Positions 32,297 to 43,800 are shown, counted from the first letter of the stretch. The stretch: 64,000 bases of DNA from Pollenia angustigena (GCA_930367215.1 OV884060.1:208881253-208945252), one strand, 5' to 3'. A program made the numbers and translations. The notes: a model not told the origin generated them from the letters alone.

Positions 32297-33297
32297 CCCT
32301 GCGGCCACACGTTCAAGTTGTTCTTGATAGTCTTTTACATATACTGCTTGTCAAAATTTACATAAATTGAAAGCAGTGACGTAGGCTGCACTCAATTTGT
32401 AAGCAATTTACTTCCAAGATGTCAACAACAACAGAGACAAACTTGTACTCAGCTGTTAAATTGAAAGTAAATTGCCAAACAAATGGAAAGGTGAAATTGA
32501 AAGCCATCTCGTGGTCAATTTAAAAAGTGTGAGTGTGTTACTTGAGGGCTACACGATCAAGTTTTGCCTATCAAGTTTTAATACACTCACACTTTTTTAC
32601 CAATACACTCATACTTTTAAAAACTGATACGAGCTTGCCTCTAAAATTCTCTTGCCAGTGAGTGTATCAATTTTCGTTCAAGAAAACATCTTATTACAAA
32701 TCTTTTGAAGTTGTTTTTGTTTTTTTTTCACAAATATTTTGCCGGCAACAGCTGAAGTTCTTTTTTTTTACAAATTGTTGCGGGAATTTTAAAATTTTAA
32801 CTAAAAACCTAAAAAAATAGTGAAATATGTTTATTAATAAAATTTATTTATAAAATTAATAAGCAAAATGATGTTCTGCGATTCATAGAGCTATACAGAA
32901 GCCATGAAATTTTATGAATCTTTCATCATATAGGCGAAATGATTTGAAAATAAAAGCCTACGAGTCTATAGCTTTTGAAACAAAAATGCCAGTGGAAGAA
33001 GTAAAGAAAAAAATAAAGTCCCTTCGAACAGCCTACAGTGCAGAAAAATCAAGAGTGGAAAATAGCAAAACATTTTGAGTTGTTTTCTCGGCGACGACAT
33101 CTTGAAAGAGTAAATTGCTTTCAACTTGCGCGCAGCCTACGTCACAGCTGCCAATTTTTGCATATTTTGACAAACAGTATATGTAAAAGACTATCAAGAA
33201 AAGCTTGATCGTGTGGCTGCAATGTTAGTAAAAAACTGAGAGTGTATTGCAAATTGAAAGGAATTGAAAGGCAAAACTTGATCGTGTGGCCACTAAG
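32297..33297 (+). mobile_element. TAA-flanked PIF/Harbinger-like element with MADF relic
   Basis: The ends are CCCTGCGGCCACACGTTCAA and TTGATCGTGTGGCCACTAAG, with TAA at 32294-32296 and 33298-33300. The empty site ttataaatgtcat is at about 43287-43299. Further internal copies of acacgatcaagttttgcc occur at 32550 and in inverse at 33200. It carries a MADF-domain relic. Confidence 0.85.
32874..33068 (+). pseudogene. MADF-domain protein relic
   Basis: The first frame gives RFIELYRSHEIL then a stop where the family has Trp (TGG changed to TGA). After one frameshift the rest reads RRNDLKIKAYESIA, MPVEEVKKKIKSLRTAYSAE and KSRVENSK. This is a nearly complete MADF DNA-binding domain. MADF or Myb-like accessory proteins accompany the nuclease in PIF/Harbinger elements, which fits the 3-bp TAA target. 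Only one stop and one frameshift break it, so decay is recent. Confidence 0.8.
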
Positions 33298-33684
33298 TAA
33301 ATGTCATAACATTGTACAAGAAGCCGATGTCACATTGCAGGCGTTGAGAACGCGAGTCACACATATCGTTGACGGCGACCAAAATTTAAAAATTTTAAAC
33401 GACGGCAGCGAAAATACAACCGTCGGCTATACCAAATAATGTAAAGTGCGGCTTTAATGTTTGTTGTTTGAAAACGAGCTTTGTAAATTCGTTAATTTTA
33501 TAAAAATGTTAAAAGCAAAATAATTTAACAATGTAAAAATTTGCCAAGTACAAAATATTATTATTATTATCCTTTGCATTTTGCATTTTTAATCGTTTTT
33601 TAGTGTTAACATTGTTTCTCGTCCCATTTTTTTCGTGAGTTTATTTGACAGTTCAAAGCGGGAACTTTTCTAACAAAAATGTTA

Positions 33685-33782
33685 GTGCCGGTTCACACAC
33701 GTCAAGTTAGACTCTTCAAGTTTTGAGTTCTTAGGAGAGATCAAGACTTGAAGAGACAAACCTAACGTGTGTGAACCGGCAC
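33685..33782. mobile_element. TTA-flanked 98-bp MITE, GTGCCGGTTCACAC family
   Basis: The ends are GTGCCGGTTCACACACGT and ACGTGTGTGAACCGGCAC, with TTA at 33682-33684 and 33783-33785. The empty site (aaaatgttacag) is at 43673-43684. Confidence 0.9.
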
Positions 33783-33958
33783 TTACAGGCACACTTTTTC
33801 TGTAAATTGACAAGTCATTTCCTTACGTGACAGTTAGTACTCGCCAAAAAAAAGTTACAGACACAGTTTAGTGAGAAAAACAGCTGTTTGTTTCAATATA
33901 TGGCATTTTTGTTTCATTTCACACATTTCAATCGAAAAGTTTCTTGACGCGAGAGTTA

Positions 33959-34206
33959 GCCCCCTTTCACACTCGGCAAGTTACTTGCCGACAACAACAA
34001 AGTCTGTACAAATTTTTTGAAATTAGTTTTTTCCTTAGTGCCGGTTCACACATGTCAAGTTTGACTCGTCAAGTCAAGAGAATGCCATTTCTTTTCCCCT
34101 CTCTCCTAAAAGATCAAGACTTGAAGAGTCAAACTTGACTTGTGTGAACCAGCACTTACAGACTTTGTTGTTGTCGGCAAGTAACTTGCCGAGTGTTAAA
34201 GGGGGC
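33959..34206. mobile_element. TTA-flanked MITE, GCCCCCTTTCACACTCGG family
   Basis: The ends are GCCCCCTTTCACACTCGG and CCGAGTGTTAAAGGGGGC, followed inward by the palindrome caagttacttg. TTA lies at 33956-33958 and 34207-34209. It is itself split by 34038-34153. Confidence 0.85.
34038..34153. mobile_element. TTA-flanked 116-bp MITE nested three deep
   Basis: The ends are GTGCCGGTTCACACATGT and ACTTGTGTGAACCAGCAC, with TTA at 34035-34037 and 34154-34156. It sits inside 33959-34206, which sits inside host MITE A1. Confidence 0.85.
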
Positions 34207-34498
34207 TTACAGAGGCTGGGCACTGGCTGAAAGACAGTTGTATACAGTGTTGCCAAAAGTAGCGATAAATTCCTAATGTAGTTGTGTTTGCCACCAAAAT
34301 GATACCTTAGGGAAAATCGGACTGATATTTTTTGTAAAAAGTACCCATTTCTTCGAAAAATAAAAATTTTTTATAAATATCTTCCCCCTTGTTTCTGAGT
34401 CATTAAACATTTTTCTAAAGCTCGGTCTAAATTGCATTCAAAAGACGGAATATAACGACGATTGTTTGGTTCGATAACCGCATACCTCATTGCCGATT

Positions 34499-34770
34499 AA
34501 AGGCTAGTTTACAATATTATAAATTGTCAAAAACTCAAGTAAAAGTGTGAATGCAATGTGCTATGAAAATGACAAACAAGTACTATTACATAAAAAAATT
34601 TGGAAAGCCATATGACTGTAACGCTTTTTTTAATATTTCTTAACAATAATACTTTTTAATTGATCAGGGTTGCATTGTAATAAAAGCATGTTCATGAGTG
34701 ATAGTCAGAATACAAACTGTAATTTCTTTCTACCCCACAAAGACTTGTGTGATAGTGTAAACGAACCTTA
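34499..34770. mobile_element. GTGATAGTGTGAATGCAATG family MITE, copy
   Basis: The ends are AAAGGCTAGTTTACA and TGTAAACGAACCTT. The body phrase aaaagtgtgaatgcaatgtg is shared with 36213-36567 and 26130-26645. Confidence 0.6.
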
Positions 34771-36209
34771 AGGAAGTATTCGTCGGAGATGAATTGTTGG
34801 GCCATATAAATTTTAGCACTATTTGCATCATAAGATTTTCTTTACAAAACGTAAATATAGACCGCACGAATTTTCAGTGCACCAAAAACCATTTAAAAAT
34901 ATATGCTAATTTTCGATTTTTATTGTATGTACCTAAACTGAATTAAATAAATATACATATGTATGAACATATAAGTATATGTATTTTAGATTTTTATTTT
35001 TGTTACATTAAGATATACATATGTATGTATATGTAGGAAGCACCGTGACCCAGAGGGTCCTTTGTGCAGCTTACATCTAATATAGACATTTATATTAATA
35101 ATTATAATTATAATTATATAAGATAACCATTTGTGTTATAAAACAGTTTTTTATTCAAAATTTTAAATTTAAGCATTGAAGGGATAATGTTTTGTGAATG
35201 TAGGGAAGGATATGAGATTTATATAGAATTTGTGTGAAATTCGATGACAACCAGTGCATTCCGCCCTGAGATTTTGTTATTATATAATGGTGCCTGTTGC
35301 ACATTTGGGGCTATAGAACTCTTCCTACTGAACCGATAGTGATGGACTTCAATCTCAAACTGCTTAGGAACAAAAATAACGTTTTCTGTTTACTCTTCGG
35401 AAGTTAGCGTGTTATCAACAGACAGATAGATGGACATCGCTTAATAGGTATAGAATTACTCAAGAACCCAGAATATACATATGTATGTATATATACATAT
35501 ATACTTTATGGGGTGTTAAGACAAATACAAAATATCACACCTAAATGACAAAGTAAGTATACCCTCTTGACAACTAGTTGTGGAGAGATTAAAAGTAAAA
35601 TTGTTAGCAAACAAATATTACATAAAGATTTGAAACAGACTTTGAGCATATGGGCACCGCTGCTGTTCATAGCAAAGCGCATTCTGAACGTTAAATTTTA
35701 AAGCGTGTAAACCGCACCAAACTGTAATCGATGACTGATTTTCAAAGTAAATTTGTAAAATTAAAGCGTGAATCTATTAATGATGATTTGCCAATCATAA
35801 ATGTCAAAAGGTGAGCGCAGTATGGAAGTTCGTTTGACAGCTTACCATTTCGTAAGTTCTATCGGTTTAAAAATTGCTAAATTCTTGACATTATCTAAGA
35901 AAATCTTTGAAAAGAATTCTTAACAATTCGAAACCACATAAAATAACCTTTTATAAAAATAGCACAATTGTTTAACCAGTAAAAAGCAAAAATACAAGTA
36001 AATTAACTCATTATTTGCACCAAAAATGTCTGAACGCTTTTGTTTCGAGTAATCTTTTTTAAGTTTTTATTTATTATTGTTAGGTATAGAGGAGTATATA
36101 TCAACGGTCTAATTCATAAAAATTTCTTGTTTCTGCTTTAATGAATACAATAGTTATCAAACACTTTTTGTTTTATAAACCATTAATAAAAAGTCTAATT
36201 TATAACCGC
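34771..36209. other. AT-rich stretch, no gene seen
   Basis: It contains tatgtatgtatatacatat-type simple repeats at 34985-35030 and 35475-35500. A short phrase at about 36096-36184 (aatttcttgtttctgctttaatgaatac) matches 22540-22605 in the hAT at 22320. No protein is readable. Confidence 0.4.
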
Positions 36210-36212
36210 TTA

Positions 36213-36567
36213 AGGCCAGATTACACTATTATACTTTGTATTAATACATGTCAAAAACTCAAGTAATATGACAAAGTGTGATAGTGTGAATGCAATGTGT
36301 CACGAAAATAACAAGTATTAAGAAAAAAGTTTGACATCCCATACGACTTCATCGTTTTTTGAAAAATTTCAAAACAATAATACTTTTCATTGGATCAGGG
36401 TTGCATTTTATTTCATGTGTGAGTGTTTATACTTTGTGAGATGGTGTGAACACGAACTGTCATGTTACATTAGATTTTTTGACAGTCGCAACAAAACTCA
36501 TTAGATTTCTATCTCACAAAGTATTATGGAATACGTAAGGCTTGTGAGATAGTGTAATCTAGGCTTT
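36213..36567. mobile_element. GTGATAGTGTGAATGCAATG family MITE, full-length copy
   Basis: The ends are AGGCCAGATTACACTAT and ATAGTGTAATCTAGGC. TTAA borders both sides, so the duplication could be 3 or 4 bp. It is the most complete of three copies. Confidence 0.7.
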
Positions 36568-37044
36568 AATAGGAGTGGATTAACAATTAAACGTTTATAA
36601 TACTTTTGTATTATTATGTTGGCAACAATATGTTATTTTAATTGTAATTCTTGTAATAGTGATGCATACAACTAGGGATGAAACGATACGAGTAAATAAT
36701 AAAAATATCATACAGCGAACGAATTTTAAGTGAATTTCTGTTTTGTTTTCAATTTAAAATGAATTTCTGTTTTTTAAAACGTAATATTTTAATTAATTTT
36801 ATGTTTTTTTTGTTAATAAAATACATAATATTGAAATAGAAGCGAAAAATGTAAATCATATTTCAATATAAAATGTTTACTGCTTAAACTCTGTACGTTC
36901 CAAAAGATATTATACAGCTTTATGTTTAATGAATAATTTAACCAATTTTAACCAGATGTTTTGAAAATAAAACCTCCTAGGTTTTAACAAAACATTTTTA
37001 GCCACATATAACTGCCAACATATTTTAAGTTCAAATTTTTTCAT

Positions 37045-37328
37045 TTACCTGAACATTCAGGGTATAGTAACTCCTTCTGTTTAAATAATATTGGGCAAAA
37101 TTCCCGCCGGTTTTTTTGATAGTTATGTGCGTACCAATAACGTCTTGGAAATTTTTAAATGTCTTAAATTCTCTCATTAGGATTGCTTCCTCTATAAGAG
37201 ATGAAGGCATTTAAATTTTTCTATTGTCCCAGCGAGCTAAGGCACGAGCCACTCTGGCTGAAATTCTACACACTGTGGCTTGAGAGAACCCATGAAGATC
37301 GGCTGCATCATCCTAAATCTACAAATTG
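37045..37328 (-). pseudogene. HARBI1-like (PIF/Harbinger) nuclease relic
   Basis: The minus strand reads DDAADLHGFSQATVCRIS, ARVARALARWDNRKI, a stop, then MPSSLIEEAILMREFKTF, VIGTHITIKKTGGNFAQYYL and NRRSYYTLNVQ. This is the HARBI1 plan: helix-turn-helix (GxSQxTVxRI), then the GV(I)DCTH catalytic block and the NRKxxHSLNVQ block. At the first catalytic site the Asp-Cys is lost (VIGTHI). Two stops lie in the stretch. It is a plausible decayed relative of whatever mobilised the TAA/TTA MITEs. Confidence 0.8.
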
Positions 37329-38489
37329 TTTTTTTAACTTCAATTTAATTTCTTATTATCGCTTTTTTGGTAATTGCTAAAATTAGTTTTTAAATTTCTG
37401 GCAGGCACATTTTTTCAAAAATTTAGTTTTAAATCAATTCTATATAATAATAATGACACCCTTTTTAGCATTTAATACATTTTTTGATGTCTCGAATATA
37501 TTTAGAGACATCGAATTCTAGCATTGCCTGATATCCTTAATTTTACATTTCTCATTGTTTTGCTTCATTTGTCACTTTTTGTGCTATGAATCAAATTTTC
37601 GATGCAAAAGTTAAAATATTCAAAGCATGTAGAACCAAACATTTTTGTTCCGTGCGGCAAACTAGTAACCAACAAACGATATACTATGCGGTTTCTACCT
37701 TGTGTTTGCTTTAACAATTACTCTATACCTATTTAAAAGACATTTTAAAATATAAGTGTAATTTATGGTAAAAAAGAGGTTTACATTATTTAATATAAAT
37801 CTTAATAGCTTTTTATATTTTATGCATAAAGCTATAACGACTTCCAGTTTAAACAGAGAACATACATAAGTATCTCGCGACCCACGTTATTTTTAACAAA
37901 AAAATCCATCGAGCAGCTTATATTTAAAATTAATTCAAACATTAATTATCGTTTTTCTAGAAAAAAATTTTTATGCGTATAAAACTTTTTTATTAAAATA
38001 AATAAGAAGACAAAAATTTTTAATTTTTCATGCAATTATTAAAATTTTATTTTAACAAACATTGAAATATCACTTTATTAAACGCTTAAAGTAGGGTAAA
38101 GGCTACAATAAATATTTCAAATTTATGAAACGTTTATTAAATATTAATAGGCTATTAATAGGGATGCGATTTCCATGCAAATGCATGTTTTTTGTCGATA
38201 GTCTAAAACCGATGACGACTTATTATCTTTCCGAATCATTAAATTTGCGTTGAAATGGCATCGACTTGTTTTTGCATATTGTTGCATATTTTGGTGAAAA
38301 TGCATATTTTGGTTTTAAATGCATATTTTTGCATATTTCAACATTTTTGAGTAATATATTTTTTTAAATTTCCATATTATAAAAAAAGTTCTTCGAAAAA
38401 TTTACAAATTGTATAAAAAAACCCTTCAAAAATTTTTTTTTTTAAATCAATTTATTTTTTTGAGCTCTGCTTAAAATACAAGATTTCGA

Positions 38490-38985
38490 CAAAAGATCCT
38501 TAAATTTTTAACCGATGCAGCACCTTACATGGTTAAGGCTGCCAATTGTCCTAAAACAATTGATCGAAAACTGTTACATGGTACTTGATTGGCACATGGG
38601 TTACACCGAGTTGCAGAGGAAATCAGAAACCAATTCGATAATATTGGTTTATTGGTTTCATACAGGATTTAGTTCACTTAATAGTCAACTCAAATTAATT
38701 GATATGGCAGAAAGTAACATTAACATGTGAATGGAAAATAGCCCGACAAATTAAAAAAAAAGAATCCAAAAATTGTTGCAAATAAAAATGGAGGATTTCA
38801 AAAAATATAACAAATTTCAAATATTTTTGATCTAGAATCAAATGTGGGATCTAAATTAGAAAATTAATATTCTTCAAATGTATTGGCATCCTTGAAGTAT
38901 GCCTCAACTTCGGTTGACGTTGGGAGATCATTTTCCATGTAAAAAAGCTTTTTAACAGACAAAGGCTTACTTTTGATAATATAAA
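38490..38985 (+). pseudogene. hAT transposase relic with dimerisation motif
   Basis: The first part reads KFLTDAAPYMVKAAN, then TIDRKLLHGT and LAHGLHRVAEEIRN, the (S/T)DAAPYM...LAHxLHRV block of hAT transposases. After a deleted centre the end reads SLKYASTSVDVGRSFS and KSFLTDK, the SVDVERSFS dimerisation signature with one stop. The middle of the catalytic domain is missing. Confidence 0.8.
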
Positions 38986-39035
38986 AAAGTATTTATTTGA
39001 CTATGCAATTTAAATGATGTAGTTATTTAAATTAA

Positions 39036-39155
39036 CTGCCTGTTCATCTATTTCCGAACGAAGACTTAAAACAAACAAAAAATATAAAACATTGTTTTTG
39101 TTTTACATTAAAGTTAAGCGAACGAAGTCTTCGTTCGAAATCGATGAACAGGGGG
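39036..39155. mobile_element. TAA-flanked MITE, CTGCCTGTTCATCGATTTCG family, copy 1
   Basis: The ends are CTGCCTGTTCATC and GATGAACAGGGGG, with TAA at 39033-39035 and 39156-39158. The inner arms carry gaacgaagact. Other copies: 44647-44783, 47235-47382. Confidence 0.85.
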
Positions 39156-39581
39156 TAAGTTCTAAAAAATATTATCCCTTTGAATAACAAAAGAATAAAA
39201 ACAACAATAGAATTTTTTATTTTGTTTTGTTTTAAATAAAATAAAAAAAAAAACAAACCGTTTTTTTATGAAAATGGTCAAGTTTTTAGTGCATATTTTT
39301 TATTTTTTTAATGCATATTTTTTAATTTTTAGTGCATGTTTTATGCGCATATTTTCGATTTTTTAGTGCATGAAAATCTCATCCCTAGCTATTAAACATT
39401 TATAAATACTCTTTTTTCGACTTTTGCTTATTAATGACTTATAAAGCTGCAATGATGCGTTTATGGATTAGACTGCAAGTGTTAAAACGGACTTCTGTTT
39501 AAAATCAGCATCTCGGTGTTGTAAAGAAAACGTTATTTTGATATCAGGGGTAACTTAATGTTAAACGGGTAACTTTGCTAA

Positions 39582-39729
39582 GTCCCAATTCACACGTTGC
39601 AAGTCTTATTTATCAGCTTGCTACTTTATAACGAGAGTGACGAGAGGAAAAGAAACGTTTCTCTCTCACTCTCTCTCGCCTATAAGGTAGCAAGCTGATC
39701 AATAAGACTTGCAACGTGTGAATTGGCAC
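39582..39729. mobile_element. Foldback MITE, GTCCCAATTCACACGTTGCA ends
   Basis: The arms are gtcccaattcacacgttgca and the inverse tgcaacgtgtgaattggcac, with a second inner arm tagcaagctgat. Flanks are TAA and TTA. It has the same layout as 16540-16683. Confidence 0.8.
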
Positions 39730-40793
39730 TTAATATCAAGTGTAATTCAGAATGCTGCTGGTGGTAACACTGTTTTTACCCATACGGATGACTTTTCTGT
39801 AGAATTCGCGATATGCAGAAAAACAGACGAAAATTCTTAAATTATCTTTGCTGTACATGTACGTACCCTGACATTGCACTTAGGTCCCAAAATTCAAATT
39901 TTTCGCCAAAACTAAATATTTTACAAGGGCTACGATTATAATTTTGTTGTTGCAATCTAATAGCAAACACAGCAGAGCAACCACAAATGCATTTTGTTTT
40001 TGTAAATTGCAATTTACTGTTTAACATTAGAGCATTAAAGTTGATAAACTTCAGTCCACTTGAAAAAATAGTTGAGTGCAGGTGTTTTCTAACATTTTTA
40101 AATATTTTCTAGTTTTTTTAAAAAAAAAGTAATTTCTAAAGTTTAAAATGGAAAATAAATTCACCATAGCTTGAATTGCGAAAATTTGCGATTTTTAAGA
40201 TATTAATTTTTTTATATGCCGTGCACGGTGCTCTTGAAGCATCTTTTGATCAAGGGTCAAAGCACATCCGTTTTTTCCCTGATTTCGGTTATTTATGTCC
40301 AAACTTTGTACTAACAATGTTCTACAAAAATGTAGCCACAGCATAGGCGAACAACTTTTGTGAACATAGTGATAAAATCTGAGCCTGTCTAGGCACACGA
40401 AAATCACATTGTGCCTCAAAAATCGTTTTTTTTTACTTTTGAGTATACCTTGCAGGGAATCAAAATTTCTTACTACTAGTATTCTACAAAAATGTAGCCA
40501 GGGTTTACGTGAATAACTTTGCAAAAATTTTACAAATTTATTTAAAAAAAAAAAATATTTTAAAATTTTTAAAAGAAATGTTTGTTAATCTAAAAAAAAA
40601 TTAAATTTTTTTTAATACTTATAAGGCATATTTTCCGAAATTCTTTTTTTGTCGTTTTTTTTGTGAAATTAATCGTAATCTTGGTTGTAAATGCTGTTTC
40701 TTTAAAAAAAAGGTAAAAATATGGCTTTAAAGTAATTTTGGCCAAATATTTGTTCTAGCGAGCCCTATGTGCATTGTCAACAAAGGTATTTGC

Positions 40794-40959
40794 CAAGGCG
40801 AATTCATTTTTCAGGTGGCGTTGAAAGCCCAGCTGTGCTACTTTTTTTTTTCTTTATTAGAGAGAGAAATGTCAAAAATTGCAAAAAAATACATTGTTGT
40901 GTTTTTGGTGTTGGTACTTGTTGTAGTATCGACACCACCGTTTACATGAATTCGCCTTG
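40794..40959. mobile_element. hAT-type MITE, CAAGGCGAATTCAT family, 166 bp
   Basis: The ends are CAAGGCGAATTCAT and ATGAATTCGCCTTG, with exact 8-bp duplications GTATTTGC at 40786-40793 and 40960-40967. The body is the reverse complement of 42955-43141 for most of its length. Confidence 0.9.
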
Positions 40960-41131
40960 GTATTTGCCTTTAATACGAAAAAAAATTTTTATTATGAATT
41001 GGTTTTTTTTTTTTTGTTTTACATATTTTTTTAATGTTATTTTTAATTCGGCATCTACTTTAAAAAGTACCAAAAGTGTTGACTAGATGTACTAAAATGT
41101 AATAGTGATTATCTGGTGCCAATGTCTACAT

Positions 41132-42595
41132 AAGGGAATGGTAAATGGATTCAAAAATCGATTTTCGAGCCACAAAATCGATTTTAAAATCGATGTCAAA
41201 ATCGTTTAAGATAAATTTGCAACCTTATATAACAAAGGGGTATACCTTCCTTTTTTTTTTTTTTGGCAAAATACTAGAGAAATTGAACTAAGATTTTTAC
41301 AGTGGACAGATATTACTACTGTTTATAACTTTCAAATGATTATGACAATAGTTCTTGTTCGGTGGCGACTGTTTCTTTGCTAAAGGAGCGTATAGACGAC
41401 ATGTTTTTGTCATCTGACATGTCAAATTTCCCACTGCAAAACACATACATGTCGTGTGTTACCTTTTTAACTTTGCTTCTGTAAAAGTCAGACGCAAAGT
41501 CATCTGACAAAATTTCAATTCGAGCGTGATCTATTTTCTTCTGACAAACCATCTGACATCAGAAATCTATGCCGGGAAGAAACTGGCAGCGGCGTCAACT
41601 ATTGACGGAATCATTAGCCGGCTGAATCTCAATGCTCATCTTACCATTGAATAGAATTTATGTAAATATATACATAAAAACCGTTTCATTATAAAATTCT
41701 AAATTGGTATCTTTAAAATAAAAGAAAAAAATGTTAGGATGGCTAAATTATTTTACGGCGCAAATAAATATTTTCGTGGCGGCAGCAAGCTATTTTAAAA
41801 CCGAGAACTACTTTGGTTTCTGCAATAACAATGCGAAAAAAAACAGAGTCAATGTTAGAAGCAAATTACATGTACGTTTGTGACCGAATATTATAAACCT
41901 TATGTAAAACAGCAATTTTGACAGACATGAACAATTACATGTGACTTGAAAATTTGACATGTCAGATGACATATACATGTCGTGTACGGGCGCCTTAAGT
42001 TACTATTAAGTTAGTTTTAGAAAAGAAACGTTTGCATGTCGGAAAGATGCAGATTTATTTCCTTATAATTTTGTATTTGTTAGGATAAATTACATACTTT
42101 TTGTTTTTTCACTCTGCTGATAACTAGATTTTAATATCGCTTACACGCTGGTCTGTTTGAATATTAGCGTATTCCCACAGGAATGTCATGGTTTAATTCA
42201 CCTGTTGTGTTTCTATAATATGTTGATTTTCACAAAGCTCACTTTCAGTGTTTGGTTTGGTGCGATAAGCTTAGGACTGTTTTGTTTAATGTCCATTGAT
42301 GATCTCAATTTCTGAAGAACAAGAGGACCTATATTCATTAAAGTCGGAAGTATACCAAGGGTACTAATAGGTAAATACGTTAAACTACAACGGTTTTTTA
42401 CTTTAAACCTGGGAAAAAAATTCAAGTTTTACTGTGCATGCCCAAATTTTGATAAAAAATAAAAAAATCGATTTTAAAAACACAATAATCGATTTCTGTA
42501 TAAAATCGCATACGTAAATTCGATTGCAAAAAATCGGTTTTTTTTACCACAAAATCGATTTTCGATTGGAATCGAAATCGATTTACCATTCCCTA
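41132..42595. mobile_element. 1.5-kb hAT-type element, TAGGGAATGGTAAATCGATT ends
   Basis: The left end AAGGGAATGGTAAATGGATT is matched by AATCGATTTACCATTCCCTA on the right, with exact 8-bp duplications GTCTACAT at 41124-41131 and 42596-42603. Repeated aaaatcgatttt lies inside both ends. No transposase is seen. It hosts the MITE 41384-41995. Confidence 0.9.
41384..41995. mobile_element. TAA-flanked MITE, AGGCGCCCGTACACGACATG family
   Basis: The ends are AGGAGCGTATAGACGACATG and CATGTCGTGTACGGGCGCCT, continuing inward as gtcatctgacatgtcaaattt on both sides. TAA lies at 41381-41383 and 41996-41998. Confidence 0.85.
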
Positions 42596-42612
42596 GTCTA
42601 CATATGGTCAGT

Positions 42613-42760
42613 ACTAGAGTATCCAATTATTCGACTTTTGGTTTTGTTCGAGTAAGGAATTAATCGATTTTTGAATTTTAAAATTTCTCGATTAATCGAA
42701 TAAAGGTTTTAAATTGTTCGAATTACTCGAATAACTCGAAGAATTCACATAATTTTATCC
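42613..42760. mobile_element. Solo left end of the TAGAGTTGTCAATTATTCG hAT family
   Basis: The sequence tagagtatccaattattcga followed by attaatcga motifs matches the left end of the element at 47450-48524. A matching right end is not seen nearby, so it is a fragment. Confidence 0.6.
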
Positions 42761-42954
42761 AATGGGGAAAAACTCATAATTTTATTTATTAATAAACAGA
42801 AAAAGAGAGGTGTCAGCCAGTTACGAAAAACATTTAAACCAATTTATTATTCCTGGAAATCTAGCGAAATTGAATTGAAGTCGATGGAGATTCTCAGTTG
42901 AATTTTTTTAAAAATCACCGTAGTTTATCCTGATTTTAAGAGAAGTTCTGTACC

Positions 42955-43141
42955 CAAGGCGAATTCATGTAAACGGTGGTGTCGATACTACAACAAGTAA
43001 CAACACCAAAAACACAACAATGTATTTTGTTGCTGCTTTTGTTGCAAAAACACAAGCAACTTTTGACATTCCTCTCTCTAATTTAAAAAAAAAGTAGCAC
43101 AGCTGTGCTTTCAACGCCACCTGAAAAATGAATTCGCCTTG
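42955..43141. mobile_element. hAT-type MITE, CAAGGCGAATTCAT family, 187 bp
   Basis: The ends are CAAGGCGAATTCAT and ATGAATTCGCCTTG. The flanks TCTGTACC (42947-42954) and TCTGTGCC (43142-43149) match at 7 of 8 positions. It landed at the left end of host MITE A2. Confidence 0.88.
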
Positions 43142-43144
43142 TCT

Positions 43145-43800
43145 GTGCCCATGTTCTGTAACTGCAGTGAGAACTTATTGCATCGGAAATATGTGAAACA
43201 AAACATTCCATCGTTTCTCGAAAAGTGAGAAAAATGTGTATCTGTAACTCATGTCGAAAACTATCAAAAGAGATTACGTCGTTACGTTATAAATGTCATA
43301 ATATTGCACTCGAAGCCGATGTGACATTGCAGACGTTCAGAACGCCAGTAACACATATCGTTGACGGCGACCAAAATTTACTTAAATTGATAATTTTTCA
43401 ACGACGGCGGCGAAAACACAACCGTCGACTATACCAAATTGTGTAAAGAGCGACTTTAACGTTTGTTGTTTGCAAACAAGCTTTGAAGACATTCGTATAT
43501 TTTATAAAAATGTTAAAACAAAATAATAAAACAATGAAAAATGTGCCAAGAATAAAATATTATTATTATTATTTTTTGCATTTTTAATTGTTTTTTAGTG
43601 TTAAAATTTTTTCTCGCCCCATTTTTATTCGTGAGTTTATTTGACAGTTCAAAGCGGGAACCCTTCTCACCAAAATGTTACAGACTCACTTTTTCTGTAA
43701 ATTGGCTAGTAATTTCCTTACGTGACAGCTTGTACTCGCATTTTTGTTTCATTTCACACATTTCGATGGAAAACTTTCTCAGTTACAGAACATGGGCACT
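43145..43800. mobile_element. Host MITE A2, unsplit copy
   Basis: The ends are GTGCCCATGTTCTGTAACTG and CAGTTACAGAACATGGGCAC. It is the uninterrupted relative of 32149-34223 and shows the single TAA or TTA at the sites where A1 was invaded. Confidence 0.85.

Larger units (their letters stand above)
32149..34223. mobile_element. Host MITE A1, split by four nested elements
   Basis: Three pieces (32149-32296, 33298-33684, 33783-33958, plus the end at 34207-34223) align with the unsplit copy at 43145-43800. Shared phrases include atgttctgtaact, gaagccgatgt and gttgacggcgacc. The right end is GGGCAC. Removing the insertions leaves about 730 bp. Confidence 0.8.
38159..39387 (+). mobile_element. 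1.2-kb hAT element, TAGGGATG ends
   Basis: The ends are TAGGGATGCGATTTCCATGCA and TGCATGAAAATCTCATCCCTA, with exact 8-bp duplications GCTATTAA at 38151-38158 and 39388-39395. Subterminal tgcatatttt motifs are repeated on both sides (at least five on the left). It carries transposase pieces and the MITE 39036-39155. Confidence 0.9.
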
